Positions 1-10,689 of a stretch of DNA of 64,000 nt are shown piece after piece (within the stretch, counting starts at the first letter, position 1; every line of letters begins with the position of its first letter). The stretch is from assembly GCA_037954665.1 (NCBI GenBank), contig JBBMOL010000287.1, positions 372,001 through 436,000 of the forward strand, written 5' to 3'. This DNA comes from Laguncularia racemosa (lineage: Eukaryota > Streptophyta > Magnoliopsida > Myrtales > Combretaceae). Both the position numbers and the translations under genes were made by a program. The notes below the pieces were generated by a model, which made no database searches, was not told the origin of the DNA, and saw nothing but the letters and a program-made list of their open reading frames with translations.

Positions 1-740
1 ACAAAACTATCATTGAACAGTCTGGCTCTCTAATGATAGACTCATCTGACTCTGACCCTCAGAATCCTCCAATGGTTTACTCAACTATTCATAAGCCTCT
101 AGTATCTCTGAAGGTGAACATAACTGTCCCTGAACAGTTTGGTCCTTTGGTAGTCTGCTTATTTGACTATGATCATTAGGATCCTCTAAAGGTTGGCACA
201 TCTGTGGTTGACAAATTTTATGCTCTAAGGGTTGGTTCAATTGCTCATGGCCTACTAATGGTCTACTGATTTGTTGTTGAACCCTTTGAACCTCTAAAGG
301 TGACATCGGATTTAGGATAATTCGTTTTCCCTCCTTCTGGAATACATAAGTATTCCTAAAGCCATCATGTAAGACCCTCATGTCATATAACCAAGGCCTA
401 CCAAGCAATATATAAGATGTACACATAGGCAAAATATCACACTCAATCTCATCAAAGTATTTATCCCCTACACTAAATGGTACCCTAGCTCTTTGGGTTA
501 CATGCAAACTCCCCTGATCACTAAGCCAATGCAATGTATACGGTTCAGGATGTAGAGTAGTAGCAAGTTTTAGTGTCGACACTAACGATGCTGCTACCAC
601 ATTGGTATAACTACCACCATCAACTATAAGGACACATAAATTTTGTTGTACCCTATAAGAAGTATGGAACAAGTTTTCCCTTTGTTCGTCATCCTTAGTA
701 GTAAATGTAGTCAATATCCGGTGCAATACATTAACATAAT
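1..740 (-). pseudogene. Protease and protease-RT linker fragment of a CRM-like element (family C, copy C0)
   Basis: A retropepsin-like domain is read on the minus strand. It runs from a QRENLFHTS segment near 680, through the active-site motif LIVDGGS (catalytic Asp codon 619-621), to DILPMCTSYILLGRPWLYD and the conserved HDGFRNTYVF block near 350. D-G-G-S replaces the usual D-T-G, as in the other plant copies here. Downstream (about 300 to 1) is an acidic, Gln/Pro-rich linker built from about 39-bp repeats. Gag is absent: the frame runs straight back into leader sequence near 735-740, so the copy is internally deleted. RT and integrase would lie outside the window. It adjoins the 3' LTR of element D. 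Confidence 0.8.
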
Positions 741-1164
741 GAAACATTTCACAAGACATGATTGTGCTCAAATCCAACAATACAATAATTATCTTCACAC
801 TTCCAAGGTTTAAGTACACAACCAAGCCATAAATGAAGTACACTCAACTACTTTCAAGTAGATAGAATTAAATTCAACAAGAAGTGTTTAAGTAACTAGT
901 TCAATTACTTTCACACTTTAATAACTTGTTTGAATTTCAAATTCTACTACTCACTTTCCTTTTTCTTGCCTTGACTTCTCACCACTTACATACACAATTA
1001 GCAGCAATTAAACACATACACAACACACCATTCACCACCACACAACTTCCCTTTTAGCTCACGGTTCCACAATTATTCATACCACTAACAACAAGTGTCT
1101 ATACAACACACATAAGAACCAACGCTAATTACACACACCCTTCACTAAATGTACAAAAACACAA
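741..1164 (-). other. Untranslated leader remnant of family C copy C0
   Basis: Non-coding sequence rich in short CA/AC runs on the plus strand. By eye it resembles, in reverse complement, the leader of the family C element at 46640-47744, with similar tracts of 'attcaaa' and 'cacttaaacactt' type. It lies between LTR D and the protease fragment, with no gag between leader and protease. No gene is seen. Confidence 0.5.
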
Positions 1165-1637
1165 TGATCGTTGCGGATCATAGCTTAATAATTTATAAAC
1201 CTGTTCCTTGCTTCCAACTACGATGCAATAGGCAAGCGCACCTATCGTAGCGTATTATAGTGTTCGAAATCAAGGTCGTTCTAAGGAGATTAAAGTTCAC
1301 CAATTACTAATACTTACTCCGTTCCTATTATCCAATCGATCATGGTGAGTGAATGATTTAATGAACTTAACTAAAAGAGACAAATTATAAAATGTACTGA
1401 GCTGAAGAAAAGGAACCTAACAAAACACGAGTTCGAATTAACAACTAAGCAACCTAGACTCTCTCTCTTATCCCATTCATGCCATGCGAGTCATTAGAAA
1501 CAAAAGATTAAACAATCCAGTTCTTAAGTTGTAGAGTTTCATTAGTTAAACTAGCAGTTCTCTCAAATCTATTAGCTTATCTAATCATAGGTTTATCCAT
1601 TAGAATCTCTTCTCAACTAATAGCAACCTAAGATTGC
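1165..1637 (-). repeat. 3' LTR of element D, distal segment
   Basis: This is the end of the LTR in minus-strand reading. It closes with ...AACGATCA at 1165 and carries the conserved 'gataggtgcgcttgcct' block that also ends LTRs D and E elsewhere. It breaks at 1637 inside 'gattgc', exactly where the 5' LTR copy reads on (near 29046), because element C1 inserted here. ATTGC at 1633-1637 is the left copy of the C1 target duplication. The rest of this LTR is at 7940-8817. Confidence 0.88.
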
Positions 1638-1835
1638 TAATGGGAAAATTTTTGACACTGTCGACCTTTTCAGAACCCAATTTGGATGAAGATCCAAATT
1701 GCCCATATTTTACCTTATGTCTTTATTTCTAATAAAAAATTTGAGAATAATCTTACAGGTACAATGATAATTCTCCATGGGATGCCAATATGTCCTACAA
1801 CTCCTGTTGGACAGGACATTTTTCAGGATGACAAT

Positions 1836-3332
1836 TGATAAGTCGCAATATACCCTTATCTAGAGTAATGAAATTGTGCTTTATTATTGAATTTTTAGAT
1901 GATTTGTTGAAGAAAATGATGCTTAATGGAATGAATGTTAATTTTAGGATATTCTAGAGTATTTTGGAGCCAAGGGAAGGAGTTCTGAAGAGTCGGATCA
2001 AGTTTGGAAGGAATTGGATACAATACATGTGAAGTAAAGAATTCTGGAAAGTACACAAGCGAGATATACGCCCATGTACTTTGCTTGTGTATATTGAAGT
2101 GGATGTCTATAAAGTACATGAGTAAGATACACGCCCATGTACTTTTCTTGTGTATACTGAAGTGGATGTCTGGAAAGTACACGAGCAAAGTACACGCCAT
2201 GTACTTTGCTTGTGTATCTAAGTTTTGTTGCTGTGCAACGATGTTTCAAATACACGACCAATGTACACTCCCATGTACTTGCTCGTGTATATTCACATAA
2301 GGACACTTGGAAGAAAGCATGAGATACACGAACGAGATACGCTACTCGTGTATCCACTCGTATATGTATCCAACCCGGGTACATGTATAAATAGACCGTT
2401 AGTTGCCCTAGAAACTAGGTTCTGAATTTTGTACTTGCTCTGACACACATAGCAGCAGGGGAAAGAAGATTCTATTAGTTTAAAAGGAGGTTGAAGACCC
2501 ACGAAGGAGAAGATTCCATCTTTAAGGGCTGTAACTATGAATTCTAATTATTCTTCCCATAATTGTATTTCTTTTGTCCAATTTATGGAAGAGTAGACTC
2601 TAAATCTAGATTTTATTCAAAACTTCTCTATCATGTGATGAAGATTCGGTTTTTAATACAAAGTTGTTGACTTTCTTATGATTAATTGCATGCCCTTCAA
2701 TTGTTTCTTAGATTCATAGATCCGGAATATGAATTTATGTATGATATCTTACTAGTTAATTGAGAAATTGCTCTTATGATTAGATTTAATGCAATTAATG
2801 AGACTTGATTGTTCTTCTAGAGATAGGAAACAAGAGTCTTCTATTTACATCGATTATTTTGATGCGAATTCACGTGCTTTATGCAATTCTAGGTTGCTAT
2901 TAAATAAGGAGAGATCCTATTTGATAAATCTAGGATTAGATAGGTTAATATACTTGAGAAAGTAGTTAACTTGACTAGGGAATTCGACAATATAAGGAGT
3001 CAACTACGCCGATCCTCATAAATCTAATTAATTACATGATAGAGAAGGAGTAGAATAAGATCTAGGTTGCTTTTGTTAATTGATAAATCTTCGGAACTAT
3101 TGTTTTTAGTGAGTTATTAGTTTTAAGATTAGATTAATTAAGTTTCATCCAACATATTTATGTGTCGGTTAGATAATAGGAACGAAGTTAGTACTAGTAG
3201 TTGGTGTATCTCTAAGGGACGACCTTGTGCTTACTCGCTATATTACGCTACGATAGGTGCGCTTGCCTATTGCTTCGTAGTAAGATTAAGAACAAGAATT
3301 ATAAATATTAAAACTACGATTGGCAATGATCA
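1836..3332 (+). repeat. Solo LTR of Athila-like family E
   Basis: A 1497-bp LTR starting TGATAAGTCGCAATATACCC and ending GGCAATGATCA, flanked by perfect 5-bp duplications ACAAT (1831-1835 and 3333-3337). The uninterrupted C1 3' LTR (near 7127) and the LTR at 15260 show the empty site. Its last few hundred bases resemble LTR D, including the 'ctacgataggtgcgcttgcc' block, but the upstream part differs. It holds a repeat array with dyad symmetry and a TATA box at 2386-2393. With no internal region, it is a product of LTR-LTR recombination. Confidence 0.92.
2050..2360 (+). repeat. 63-bp tandem repeats with dyad symmetry upstream of the LTR E TATA box
   Basis: Three units begin with GTACA at 2051, 2114 and 2177 (period 63 bp). 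Each pairs arms of type ACACGAGCAAAGTACA and TGTACTTTGCTTGTGT into a potential long hairpin. Looser copies follow to about 2354. The TATA box TATAAATA (2386-2393) comes about 30 bp after the last motif, so this is U3 promoter-proximal DNA. Open frames here on both strands are by-products of the repeat period. Confidence 0.85.
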
Positions 3333-4152
3333 ACAATCAAAGACCCGCTGTGATTGTTTTCTATTTCGAAGCATTGGATCATGAAGACTTATGTTATTTT
3401 GTATCTTGTAATTGTTTTATGAACTATTTTGGTTATATTTTGGTTTTGGGATACTTTTATTTCCTTGTAATTTTCATTTAGGGTTAGCCAACTTAAAAGT
3501 GGCAAACTTGTAATTTTAAGAACTTTTTAACCCTAGGAGTAGCAACTATAAATACTTTCTTAAGAGAGGGTTTAGGAAGCTAATTTTTACAGATTTGAGA
3601 GTACATTTCATGTGAGGATTAGGGTTTCCTAATTGCCATTAGACTCTTATCAATTTCAATCCCAAGAGTTGAAATTGTGGCGAGTGCAACACCTTGGAAT
3701 TGTGAGTAGTATCAATTTCATTTTATTGTCATTTCTTTTCTTCTCTAGTGTGTCATATTTAGGGGTGAATTGAGATAGTTCTTGGACAGATTTGCTTCCT
3801 ATTATTTTCGAATTCTTGTGCTTAATTGAGATCCTTTGCATTTGAATTCGGTTCTTCCTTAGAGATTACTTCTTAAAACGTGATTGTCACTTATGGAAAG
3901 GGGTTCTTAGAATTGAAGATTTATTTTGAGTTTGTGGATTATTCACGTGGGATTATATGTGATTAGTGTGATGTTAGAAGAGATTATTATAGTGGTATCA
4001 TAATTGCATCATTGAGTATTTGGATTTCATTGCACCTTCACTAGGTTCACGCAATTTTATCCTTCTTTGGAACCGGTTTTTGTGGTTGATTTGAGTTTGT
4101 TTTCTTGAGTCTTTTATTGTGCTTCCAAGTGGGTTTAGGCACATCATCTTTT

Positions 4153-4164
4153 TGGAATCAGAGC
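4153..4164 (+). other. Primer binding site of element C1 (initiator tRNA-Met type)
   Basis: TGGAATCAGAGC lies six bases after the 5' LTR end. It differs by one base from TGGTATCAGAGC, the complement of the plant initiator tRNA-Met 3' end, which primes minus-strand synthesis. The following leader (4165-5037) has no ORF I trust. Confidence 0.85.
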
Positions 4165-5037
4165 ACATGTTGAGAGAAGGGATTGGTTGTATTTGATTTT
4201 GTGGAATTATTCATCAATTAGGGTTGATATAGTGAAAACCGCAAAATTGTGTTGGCTTGGAATTTAATTTGCTGTTTGTTAGAGTTGGATTGGGAAAGTT
4301 GTTGTATCATCTTATGATCAATAATTTTCGTGGAAGGGCAGAAGCATAGAAGTGTTGTTTAATTCAACAACTTTTGGAACTTGAAAAACTTACCAATCCT
4401 TGCTATGGCTTGTTGCGGCGTGAAGGAGGATGTGTTAGTTGTTGTTGTGACTTCCATTGTGTAATTGTGAATTAGAGGAGTACAATTTGCAGATTTGCAT
4501 TGAGTTTTGATTAGTAAGGAATTATTTGAATTCAAACACATGCCATTAAGTTATGGGAGTTAATGAGTGCTATTTAAATTTGAATTCATTGCTTACCAAT
4601 GGAAGAAGGCTTGCAATTAGTGAAGTGGTTTGAATTTCAAATTGAAGTTGCTACCTATTGTGGAATTCGGAATACATTTGTGGAAAGTAACATATTTGTC
4701 CTTTGTTGTCATTCTTTGCCGTGGATATGGAAGCCTACTTGTTATTATTACTACTTGTGTTGTTGTCATGGAAGTAAATCATCTTTATTATTGTTGTACT
4801 TGTGTGTTGTCGTAGGAGTGGCTTGTGGAAGTTAAATTTGTTGCATCGTGTTGTTGTGACGTGTTGTGGAGAAGAGTATTACACATGAGTTGCAATAACA
4901 TAATTGTAAAGTTAAGTGGGTTTGTTTATTTATCTTTTTTGTAGTTGCTATTGCGTGAAGTTAAGGGAAGTGTAGTAGTGGAGTATGTGCCCTTGATTCA
5001 AATTGTTTTGAGGATCAGTATACGGGAGTCTACAACT
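4165..5037 (+). other. Untranslated leader of element C1
   Basis: About 870 bp of T/G-rich non-coding sequence between primer site and gag, with repeated 'gttgttgt' runs. It resembles the leader of element 5 at 46640-47744. Short ORFs here are not conserved in other copies and look incidental. No gene is seen. Confidence 0.6.
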
Positions 5038-6297
5038 ATGTCAAATGACAGTGTGAATGGGGGAATTGGTGATGAAGCCAATAGTCAGGTTGGTGGAGGT
5101 TAGGGTCGTAATTTGGCAAGTAGGAGAACTTTGGAAGAACAACTCTAGGATCTTACTACCATAGTTGCTACACTAGCAACTAGAGTTAACAGAATGACAT
5201 TACCACAACCACCAGTGGTAAACCAACTAGCACCACCTCGAGTAGCTCCACAAATTCCTCGTCGAGATAGAGTAATGGGAGATGGGAATTTGAATAGAAG
5301 GATGGGTGAGGAGCATCTTCCATACAAGGAAGAAAGGGATGATAATTTTAGGGCAAACCCAAATCAGAATAGGGATTTTAGGCCACCTCAGGGTTTGGAT
5401 TATGTGAAACTACAGATGCCATCCTATGATGGCAAGGGATCAGTAGACGAATACTTAGACTGGGAGGACAAGGTCGAAGGTCTCTTTGAATGTTATAAGA
5501 TCGATGACAGTACTAGGGTCCGATTGGCTGCTGTTGAGTTTATAGGGTACGCTGCACTTTGGTGGAAGAATCTGATTATCAATAGGCATCGGGATGGAGA
5601 GGCTGAGGTTCAGACCTGGAGGGACATGAAAAGATTACTGAGGAAAAGGTTCATTCCTGAACACTACAAATAGGAGTTGTTTATGCGACTGCAAACATTG
5701 AGGCAGGGAGGCAAAATAGTGGATGATTATGTGCAGGAGTTTGAGACCCTTATGATTAGGTGTGGGTCTATTGAGCCTCCAAAACAAACTATAGCACGTT
5801 TTGTCTCAGGTCCAAACTATGAAATAGCATGTATTGTTGAACTACAGCGCTATAATACACTTGATGAGGCTATTCAGTTGGCCTTAAAAGTAGAGAGACA
5901 AAGGAGGTCCAACTTCTTTAGGGCTCCGAGCAGTAGGCCCGGTACTGTTAATAGACCTATATCAGCTGATAGTCGATCAGGGGGAACAAAGGCGGTAGGT
6001 GAGGGAGTAAAGACAATGGACACTACTACCCCAACCATTATGAGAGAAAATTTACCCACTAGGAAGGGTAAAGAGGTCATGGCCCCAAAAACGAGGCAAA
6101 CTGTTCCTGGATCTACTAGTGGGAAAGCGCACTAGATAAAATGCTTTAAATGCATGGGATTTGGGCATATGGCTGCACAGTGTCTAAATAAGAGGGTGAT
6201 GACTGTTATGGAAGACACTAGGGAGGATATTGAGGATGATCATGATCAGATTGAACCTACAGATCTACCAAGAGCACTGTAGGATTATTATGATGAT
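5038..6297 (+). pseudogene. gag of element C1 with in-frame amber stops
   Basis: Capsid-nucleocapsid protein of a CRM-like element. ATG at 5038 opens MSNDSVNGGIGDEAN, matching the gag start of element 5. The core reads LQMPSYDGKGSVDEYLDWED, then WRDMKRLLRKRF and LQTLRQGGKIVDDY (Ty3 gag domain). It ends with a CCHC zinc knuckle (CFKCMGFGHMAAQC, 6142-6183). In-frame stops at 5101, 5146, 5671, 6133 and near 6280 are all TAG, several explicable as CAG-to-TAG. The frame is otherwise open over about 400 codons, so this gag decayed mainly by transitions. It lies between the leader and the protease. Confidence 0.88.
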
Positions 6298-6397
6298 TAG
6301 ATTGCAAACGCGCCCGAGGAGCGTACAGGAGGAAAATATCTATCCCTTAATTTGTTATGCAAGGCTTTATCTATATTTCCTGATACCAGTGATATCT

Positions 6398-6794
6398 AAG
6401 GGAGAACATATTTCACACCACTTGCAGAATCAGAGGTAACCTTTGTGTACTCATCAACGATAGTGGTAGTTGCACGAATGTTATATCTGCTGCGCTGGTA
6501 GACAAATTACAACTGTCTACTATCCTACATCCTAGTCTTTATCACTTGCATTGGCTAGATAATAGAGGTAGTATGCATGTTACCTTTAAGGCAAAGGTTC
6601 CTATGAAAGTCGGGCAGAATTATCATGATAAGATCCTGTGTGATATAATTCCTATGCATGCATTCCATTTACTATTGGGTCGGCTTTGGTTATATGATCG
6701 ACAGGTGATACATGATGGGTATGAAAATACCTACATGTTCAGCATGGGCGAGTCACGCATAGTTCTATTACCGATGACTCCATCTAAGGTCTAG
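6398..6794 (+). pseudogene. Protease of element C1, followed by a pol tail fragment
   Basis: A retropepsin-like domain, frameshifted relative to gag, reads from ENIFHTTC through the active-site LINDSGSCTNV (D-S-G) and LHWLDNRGSMHV to IPMHAFHLLLGRLWLYD and a TAG at 6792-6794. It matches the protease at 85-740 in order and spacing. Only about 130 bp follow before the 3' LTR, ending in VLRANL, the last residues of pol in this family. RT, RNase H and the integrase core are deleted. Confidence 0.85.
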
Positions 6795-6927
6795 GGGTTT
6801 CAGAAACATATCAGAAATCCATCCACTACCATTATTAGCCGGAAGAGTAGGACAACAGAGATATTAGGGTTCAGTTCCACAACTGATCCACTAGTTTTGA
6901 GGGCAAATCTTTAGAAGCCCGAGGAGA

Positions 6928-7934
6928 TGATGATAAAATTTCTGACACTGTCGACCTTTTCAGAACCCAATTTGGATGATGATCTAAATTGCTCATATTT
7001 TACCTTATGACTTTATTTCTAATAAAAAATTTGAGAATAATCTTACAGGTACAATGATAATTCTCCATGGGATGCCAATATGTCCTAAAACTCCTGTTGG
7101 ACACAGAACATTTTTCAGGATGACAATTAAAGACCAGCTGCGATTGTTTCTATTTTGAGGCATTGGATCATGAAGACTTATGTTATTTTGTATCTTGTAA
7201 TTGTTTTATGAACTATTTTGGTTGTATTTTGGTTTTGGGACACTTTTATTTTCTTGTAATTTTCATTTAGGGTTAGCCACCTTAAAAGTGGCAAACTTGT
7301 AATTTTAAGAACTTTTTAACCCTAGGAGTAGCAACTATAAATACTTGCTTAAGAGAGGGTTTAGGAAGCTAATTTTTACAGATTTGAGAGTACATTTCAC
7401 GTGAGGATTAGGGTTTCCTAATTTTCATTAGACTCTTATCAATTTCAATCCCAAGAGTTGAAATTGTGGCGAGTGCAACACCTTAGAATTGTGAGTAGTA
7501 TCAATTTTATTTTGTTGTGATTTCTTTTCTTCTCTAGTGTGTCATATCTAGGGGTAAATTGAGATAGTTCTTGGATAGATTTGCTTCCTATTATTTTTGA
7601 ATTCTTGTGCTTAATTGAGATCCTTTGCATTTGAATTCGGTTTTTCCTTAGAGATTACTTCTTGAAACGTGATTATCACTTGTGAAAGGGGTTCTTAGAA
7701 TTGAAGATTTATTTTGAGTTTATGGATTATTCACGTGGGATTAGATGTGATTAGCGTGATGTTAGAAGAGATTATTATTGTGGTATCATAATTGCATCAT
7801 TGAGTATTTGGATTTCATCGCACCTTTACTAGGTTCACGCAATTTTATCCTTCTTTGGAACCGGTTTTTGTGGTTGATTTGAGTTTGTTTTCTTGAGTCT
7901 TTTATTGTGCTTCCAAGTGGGTTTAGGCACATCA
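6928..7934 (+). repeat. 3' LTR of element C1
   Basis: 1007 bp starting TGATGATAAAATTTCTGAC after a short purine-rich stretch (CCCGAGGAGA, about 6918-6927) and ending TTTAGGCACATCA. Unlike the 5' copy it is uninterrupted, showing the empty site of solo LTR E near 7127. TATA box TATAAATA lies near 7338. ATTGC follows at 7935-7939. Confidence 0.9.
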
Positions 7935-7939
7935 ATTGC

Positions 7940-8817
7940 ATGACGCACTTGACTCTCTCACCGTTCGGTTGGTAAACAAAAGAGTTTCGTTATCCTATCT
8001 CTAGAATCACGATCAAATCTCATTCATTACCTTTAGATCTAATCATACAAGCAATTTCTCAATCAACTTGAATGAAATCAAACATAGATTCATACTCCGA
8101 AAATATAAATCTAAGATACACATAAAAAACAAGTAATGAAACAAAAGAACATCAATATGTCTTCATTAAGATCAATCCTTCATCACATGACAAGAATGGT
8201 TTCAAAAGAGATCTAGGTCTCTAGATTACTCCTCCATGAGAGAAAGAATGTAAATACAATTGATACGAGAGCAACTAGAGTTCATGATTACCACCCGAAA
8301 GTTCGAATCTTGAATGCTTTGGTTGAGATAGGGATCCTCTTATGTTGTTGTTCCGAGAGAAAAGTGAGATATGCATTAAGAATAAAACCTTTGGTCTACT
8401 CTTTTTTCTCTCCACTTAAATATATATATATATATATAGACATGTACAAAGTAAGAGAAAGGGGGCAAATATCAAGAAAATTAAAGTCATGGCTGATCCA
8501 TACGCCTCGTATGGAAGGGGTGTAGCAATCTCTGTACTTGAAATTGATGCTCCATATACCCCTCTATATAAGGTCGTATGAAATTGCCTTGAGTTTTTTG
8601 GGCCCATATAGGGCATATAGAGGGGTGTATGGGCAAAAGGCTTGGCTTTTCCTTTTCTTTTCTTGATGAATCCAATTGATTTCTTCGTGATAAGTTCCAC
8701 ATCACCTAAAAGCGATACATTATGCTATTAAGTACCAATTCTAAATGATTTCCACTCAATTCACAACAAAAAGAACTTGAAATCATCTAGGAATTAAGAG
8801 TGTTTTATCCTTGATCA
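7940..8817 (-). repeat. 3' LTR of element D, proximal segment, with polypurine tract
   Basis: In minus-strand reading the LTR begins TGATCAAGGATAAAAC at 8817 and runs to 7940, where C1 interrupts it. It includes an A/T-alternating TATA-like stretch (near 8419-8440) and dyad motifs (CCATACGCC...GTATGG type) at about 8496-8630. Just upstream on the minus strand is a purine tract, AGTCTAGGGGAATT (8818-8831), preceded by a CTTGAGGACAAGCAAAG-type block usual before Tat/Athila 3' LTRs. Confidence 0.88.
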
Positions 8818-8889
8818 AATTCCCCTAGACTTGATTCTTTGCTTGTCCTCAAGCAAAATAGATAAGCGCTCAATTCAATGAGGACTCAC

Positions 8890-10443
8890 TGATAAGAGTA
8901 AATTAATCCTTATAAATCATGGGCGTTAATGATGAATTTGTGTAATCTTTTGAATAAAATCAATGCGGATTCGGTACTTAATAGATAAATATATCAGTTT
9001 CAGGTATAATACTAAAGAGAAGTGGAAAGATAACAAAAGGAGCATGATTGAAGCTCAAAAGATCAAGCTAAAGCTACTTATGGACAACATAAGGAAAGCC
9101 ACGCCCGTGTCGTGAGCCGTGTGCACGCCTGAGGATGAAATTTTTCACTTGGAAAGGAAGCACGGCTTGTGATATGGGTGTGCTTGAAGCCGTGGCAGAC
9201 GCTGAGGAGAAATGGAAGAGTCTAGAACATGGCACGGTTTTTAATTTAGCCGTGTTTCTAGACATGCCACACACTGAGCAAGGATGAGGAATTGCGGATT
9301 ATCGACCAGAGGGAGACACGGTTTGAAATCTGGCCGTGTTGGTGAGCGTGTCAGGCATATGTTATTCACTTTTCGAGATTTACTTGGAAAAGGAAAGATA
9401 TATTCGTATCTTTCTAGCTGAAGATCTTCGGCCATTCCCTTAAGAGTATAAATAGAACCAACCCTAGAGATGGGAGGAGGCAGGAGAACAACCCTAGAGT
9501 AGAGGTGGCCGAGAGGTTAAGGAAGGAGAGCGGCACGAGAGAAACCCTAGAGACGAGAAGTTAGAAGAGTTTTCAGAATTGAAGCCAAGATCTTTGTGTT
9601 TGGATTTATTTATGGATTCAATTATTTTCTCTTTTGTTCTTTTTATTAGATTCATGAGTAGCTAATTGTTTTATACTGATCCCTCAAGAAACCCCTAATT
9701 GTCATGTAACGGATTTGTTGATGTTTCAATAATTAATCCTGATCTTTGAGTTTATTCATGTTGCAATAATGGTTTGTTCATCTTGATATGTGCGCAGTAT
9801 TAGGATCGAATTAGATCTCTGTTATTAAGATTGAGAAATCTTTAATAGAGTAGATCTGGCATGAATAAAAAGACCACTTGTAATCCTAGAGATAGGTTAT
9901 AGGAGGTTTTCTGTATTGAACGAGGTCATTGTGGTCTGGTTCAATTGAGAGTCCTACGATTTTATTGCAATCTTAATTATGTTAATTAAAGAGAGATCTT
10001 AATTGACTTAATTAGGATTAGGGATTATTGATCTTGAGAAAGACCTTAATCTAGTGTATGAAACTCCGCAGATCAGAGATGTTGTGTGTTAATCAATGGA
10101 AAGTTTGTAATTAAATAAAAGTTGCATGAGAATTAGGGGTGGATCTTGGGTAGGGTATGTTTAGATAATTGAATTAACTAAAGGAGTATTTGAATATCTT
10201 TACTTTGATCATTTTATTCGTTCCTTTTAGATTTAATCAGTAATTAAGATAATTGAGATCATCAATAGTGAGAAGTTAAATAGTAGGATAATCGTTAGTA
10301 CCAGTACTTATAAGTCTTCGTGGGATCGATACCTGTACTTCTATGCTATACTGCTAATTGATAGGTACACTTGCCTGAGAATTGATCGTAAGCTAGGATT
10401 AAGTATAGGATTTAACTTGTTAGAACGATCAGATCGTCCATCA
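8890..10443 (+). repeat. LTR of Athila-like element F
   Basis: A 1554-bp LTR beginning TGATAAGAGTAAATTAATCC and ending ...GATCGTCCATCA, followed by a tRNA-Asp-type primer site, which makes it a 5' LTR in plus orientation. It holds dyad motifs (CACGG...CCGTG, about 9097-9350) and a TATA box TATAAATA at 9447-9454. The end has the Athila-like 'gataggtacacttgcc' block. It interrupts the element D 3' untranslated region just before D's purine tract. No matching 3' LTR is in the window, so the CTCAC to its left (8885-8889) has no partner. Confidence 0.8.
9097..9350 (+). repeat. Degenerate CACGG/CCGTG dyad motifs upstream of the LTR F TATA box
   Basis: Paired half-sites such as CACGGCTTG...AAGCCGTGG, GCACGGTTTTTAATTTAGCCGTG and GACACGGTTTGAAATC...GGCCGTG recur at about 60-80 bp spacing. 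They end about 100 bp before the TATA box at 9447. The arrangement parallels the better-kept arrays of LTRs A, B, D and E, though sequence and unit length differ. Confidence 0.7.
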
Positions 10444-10449
10444 AGTTTT

Positions 10450-10468
10450 TTGCGCCGTTGCTGGGGAC
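10450..10468 (+). other. Primer binding site of element F (tRNA-Asp type)
   Basis: TTGCGCCGTTGCTGGGGAC follows the LTR end by six bases. It is close to TGGCGCCGTTGCCGGGGA, the tRNA-Asp-complementary site of Athila/Tat elements. One G is missing and there is a C-to-T change. Confidence 0.75.
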
Positions 10469-10596
10469 TTTTAATATTAGGAAAGCTTGACGCCTACTAC
10501 TTTAACTATTTTTTTTTTTTGTTAATTATTTCTCTTAGTTTCATTCGTGCTTCCATTTAAATTTGTTAAGGAAACTAAGTTCATCGTTTGTTCTTC

Positions 10597-10689
10597 AAGG
10601 TCAATGGACAGAGACTTAAACATTACTTAGGAGACATGAAGGTCTTTGAAGAAAGAGCTGAGCTGACCCTTATTCAAATCCATAACTGA
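10597..10689 (+). pseudogene. Integrase C-terminal remnant of element F
   Basis: A 30-codon piece reads [13 protein letters not shown] and continues to a TGA at 10687-10689. The same motif ends element D's integrase ([13 protein letters not shown], near 23090). It lies only about 130 bp after the primer site, so gag, protease, RT and most of integrase have been deleted from this copy. Confidence 0.8.

Larger units (their letters stand above)
1638..4146 (+). repeat. 5' LTR of element C1, interrupted by solo LTR E
   Basis: Starts TAATGGGAAAATTTT (TG decayed to TA) and ends ...TTAGGCACATCA. Solo LTR E plus one duplication copy (1836-3337) interrupts it. The remainder, 1638-1835 plus 3338-4146, totals 1007 bp, equal to the 3' LTR at 6928-7934. 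A TATA box (TATAAATA) lies near 3548, then a conserved block around 'gttgaaattgtggcgagtgc' near 3670. Confidence 0.88.
1638..7934 (+). mobile_element. Family C CRM-like element C1, lacking RT and integrase
   Basis: Bounded by 5-bp duplications ATTGC (1633-1637 and 7935-7939) inside the element D 3' LTR. The two LTRs are each 1007 bp once the nested solo LTR E is removed from the 5' one. The interior holds a diverged initiator-Met primer site, a leader, gag with zinc knuckle and a protease, then passes directly to a short pol tail (VLRANL) and the 3' LTR. RT, RNase H and most of integrase are missing, so it is a non-autonomous copy. The first bases are TA, a decayed TG. Confidence 0.9.

Noticed and set aside
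1895..2425. Overlapping ORFs on both strands with Tyr/His/Thr-rich repeated residues
   Set aside because: They are translations of the 63-bp LTR E repeat array, whose period is a multiple of three. They are not conserved as protein.
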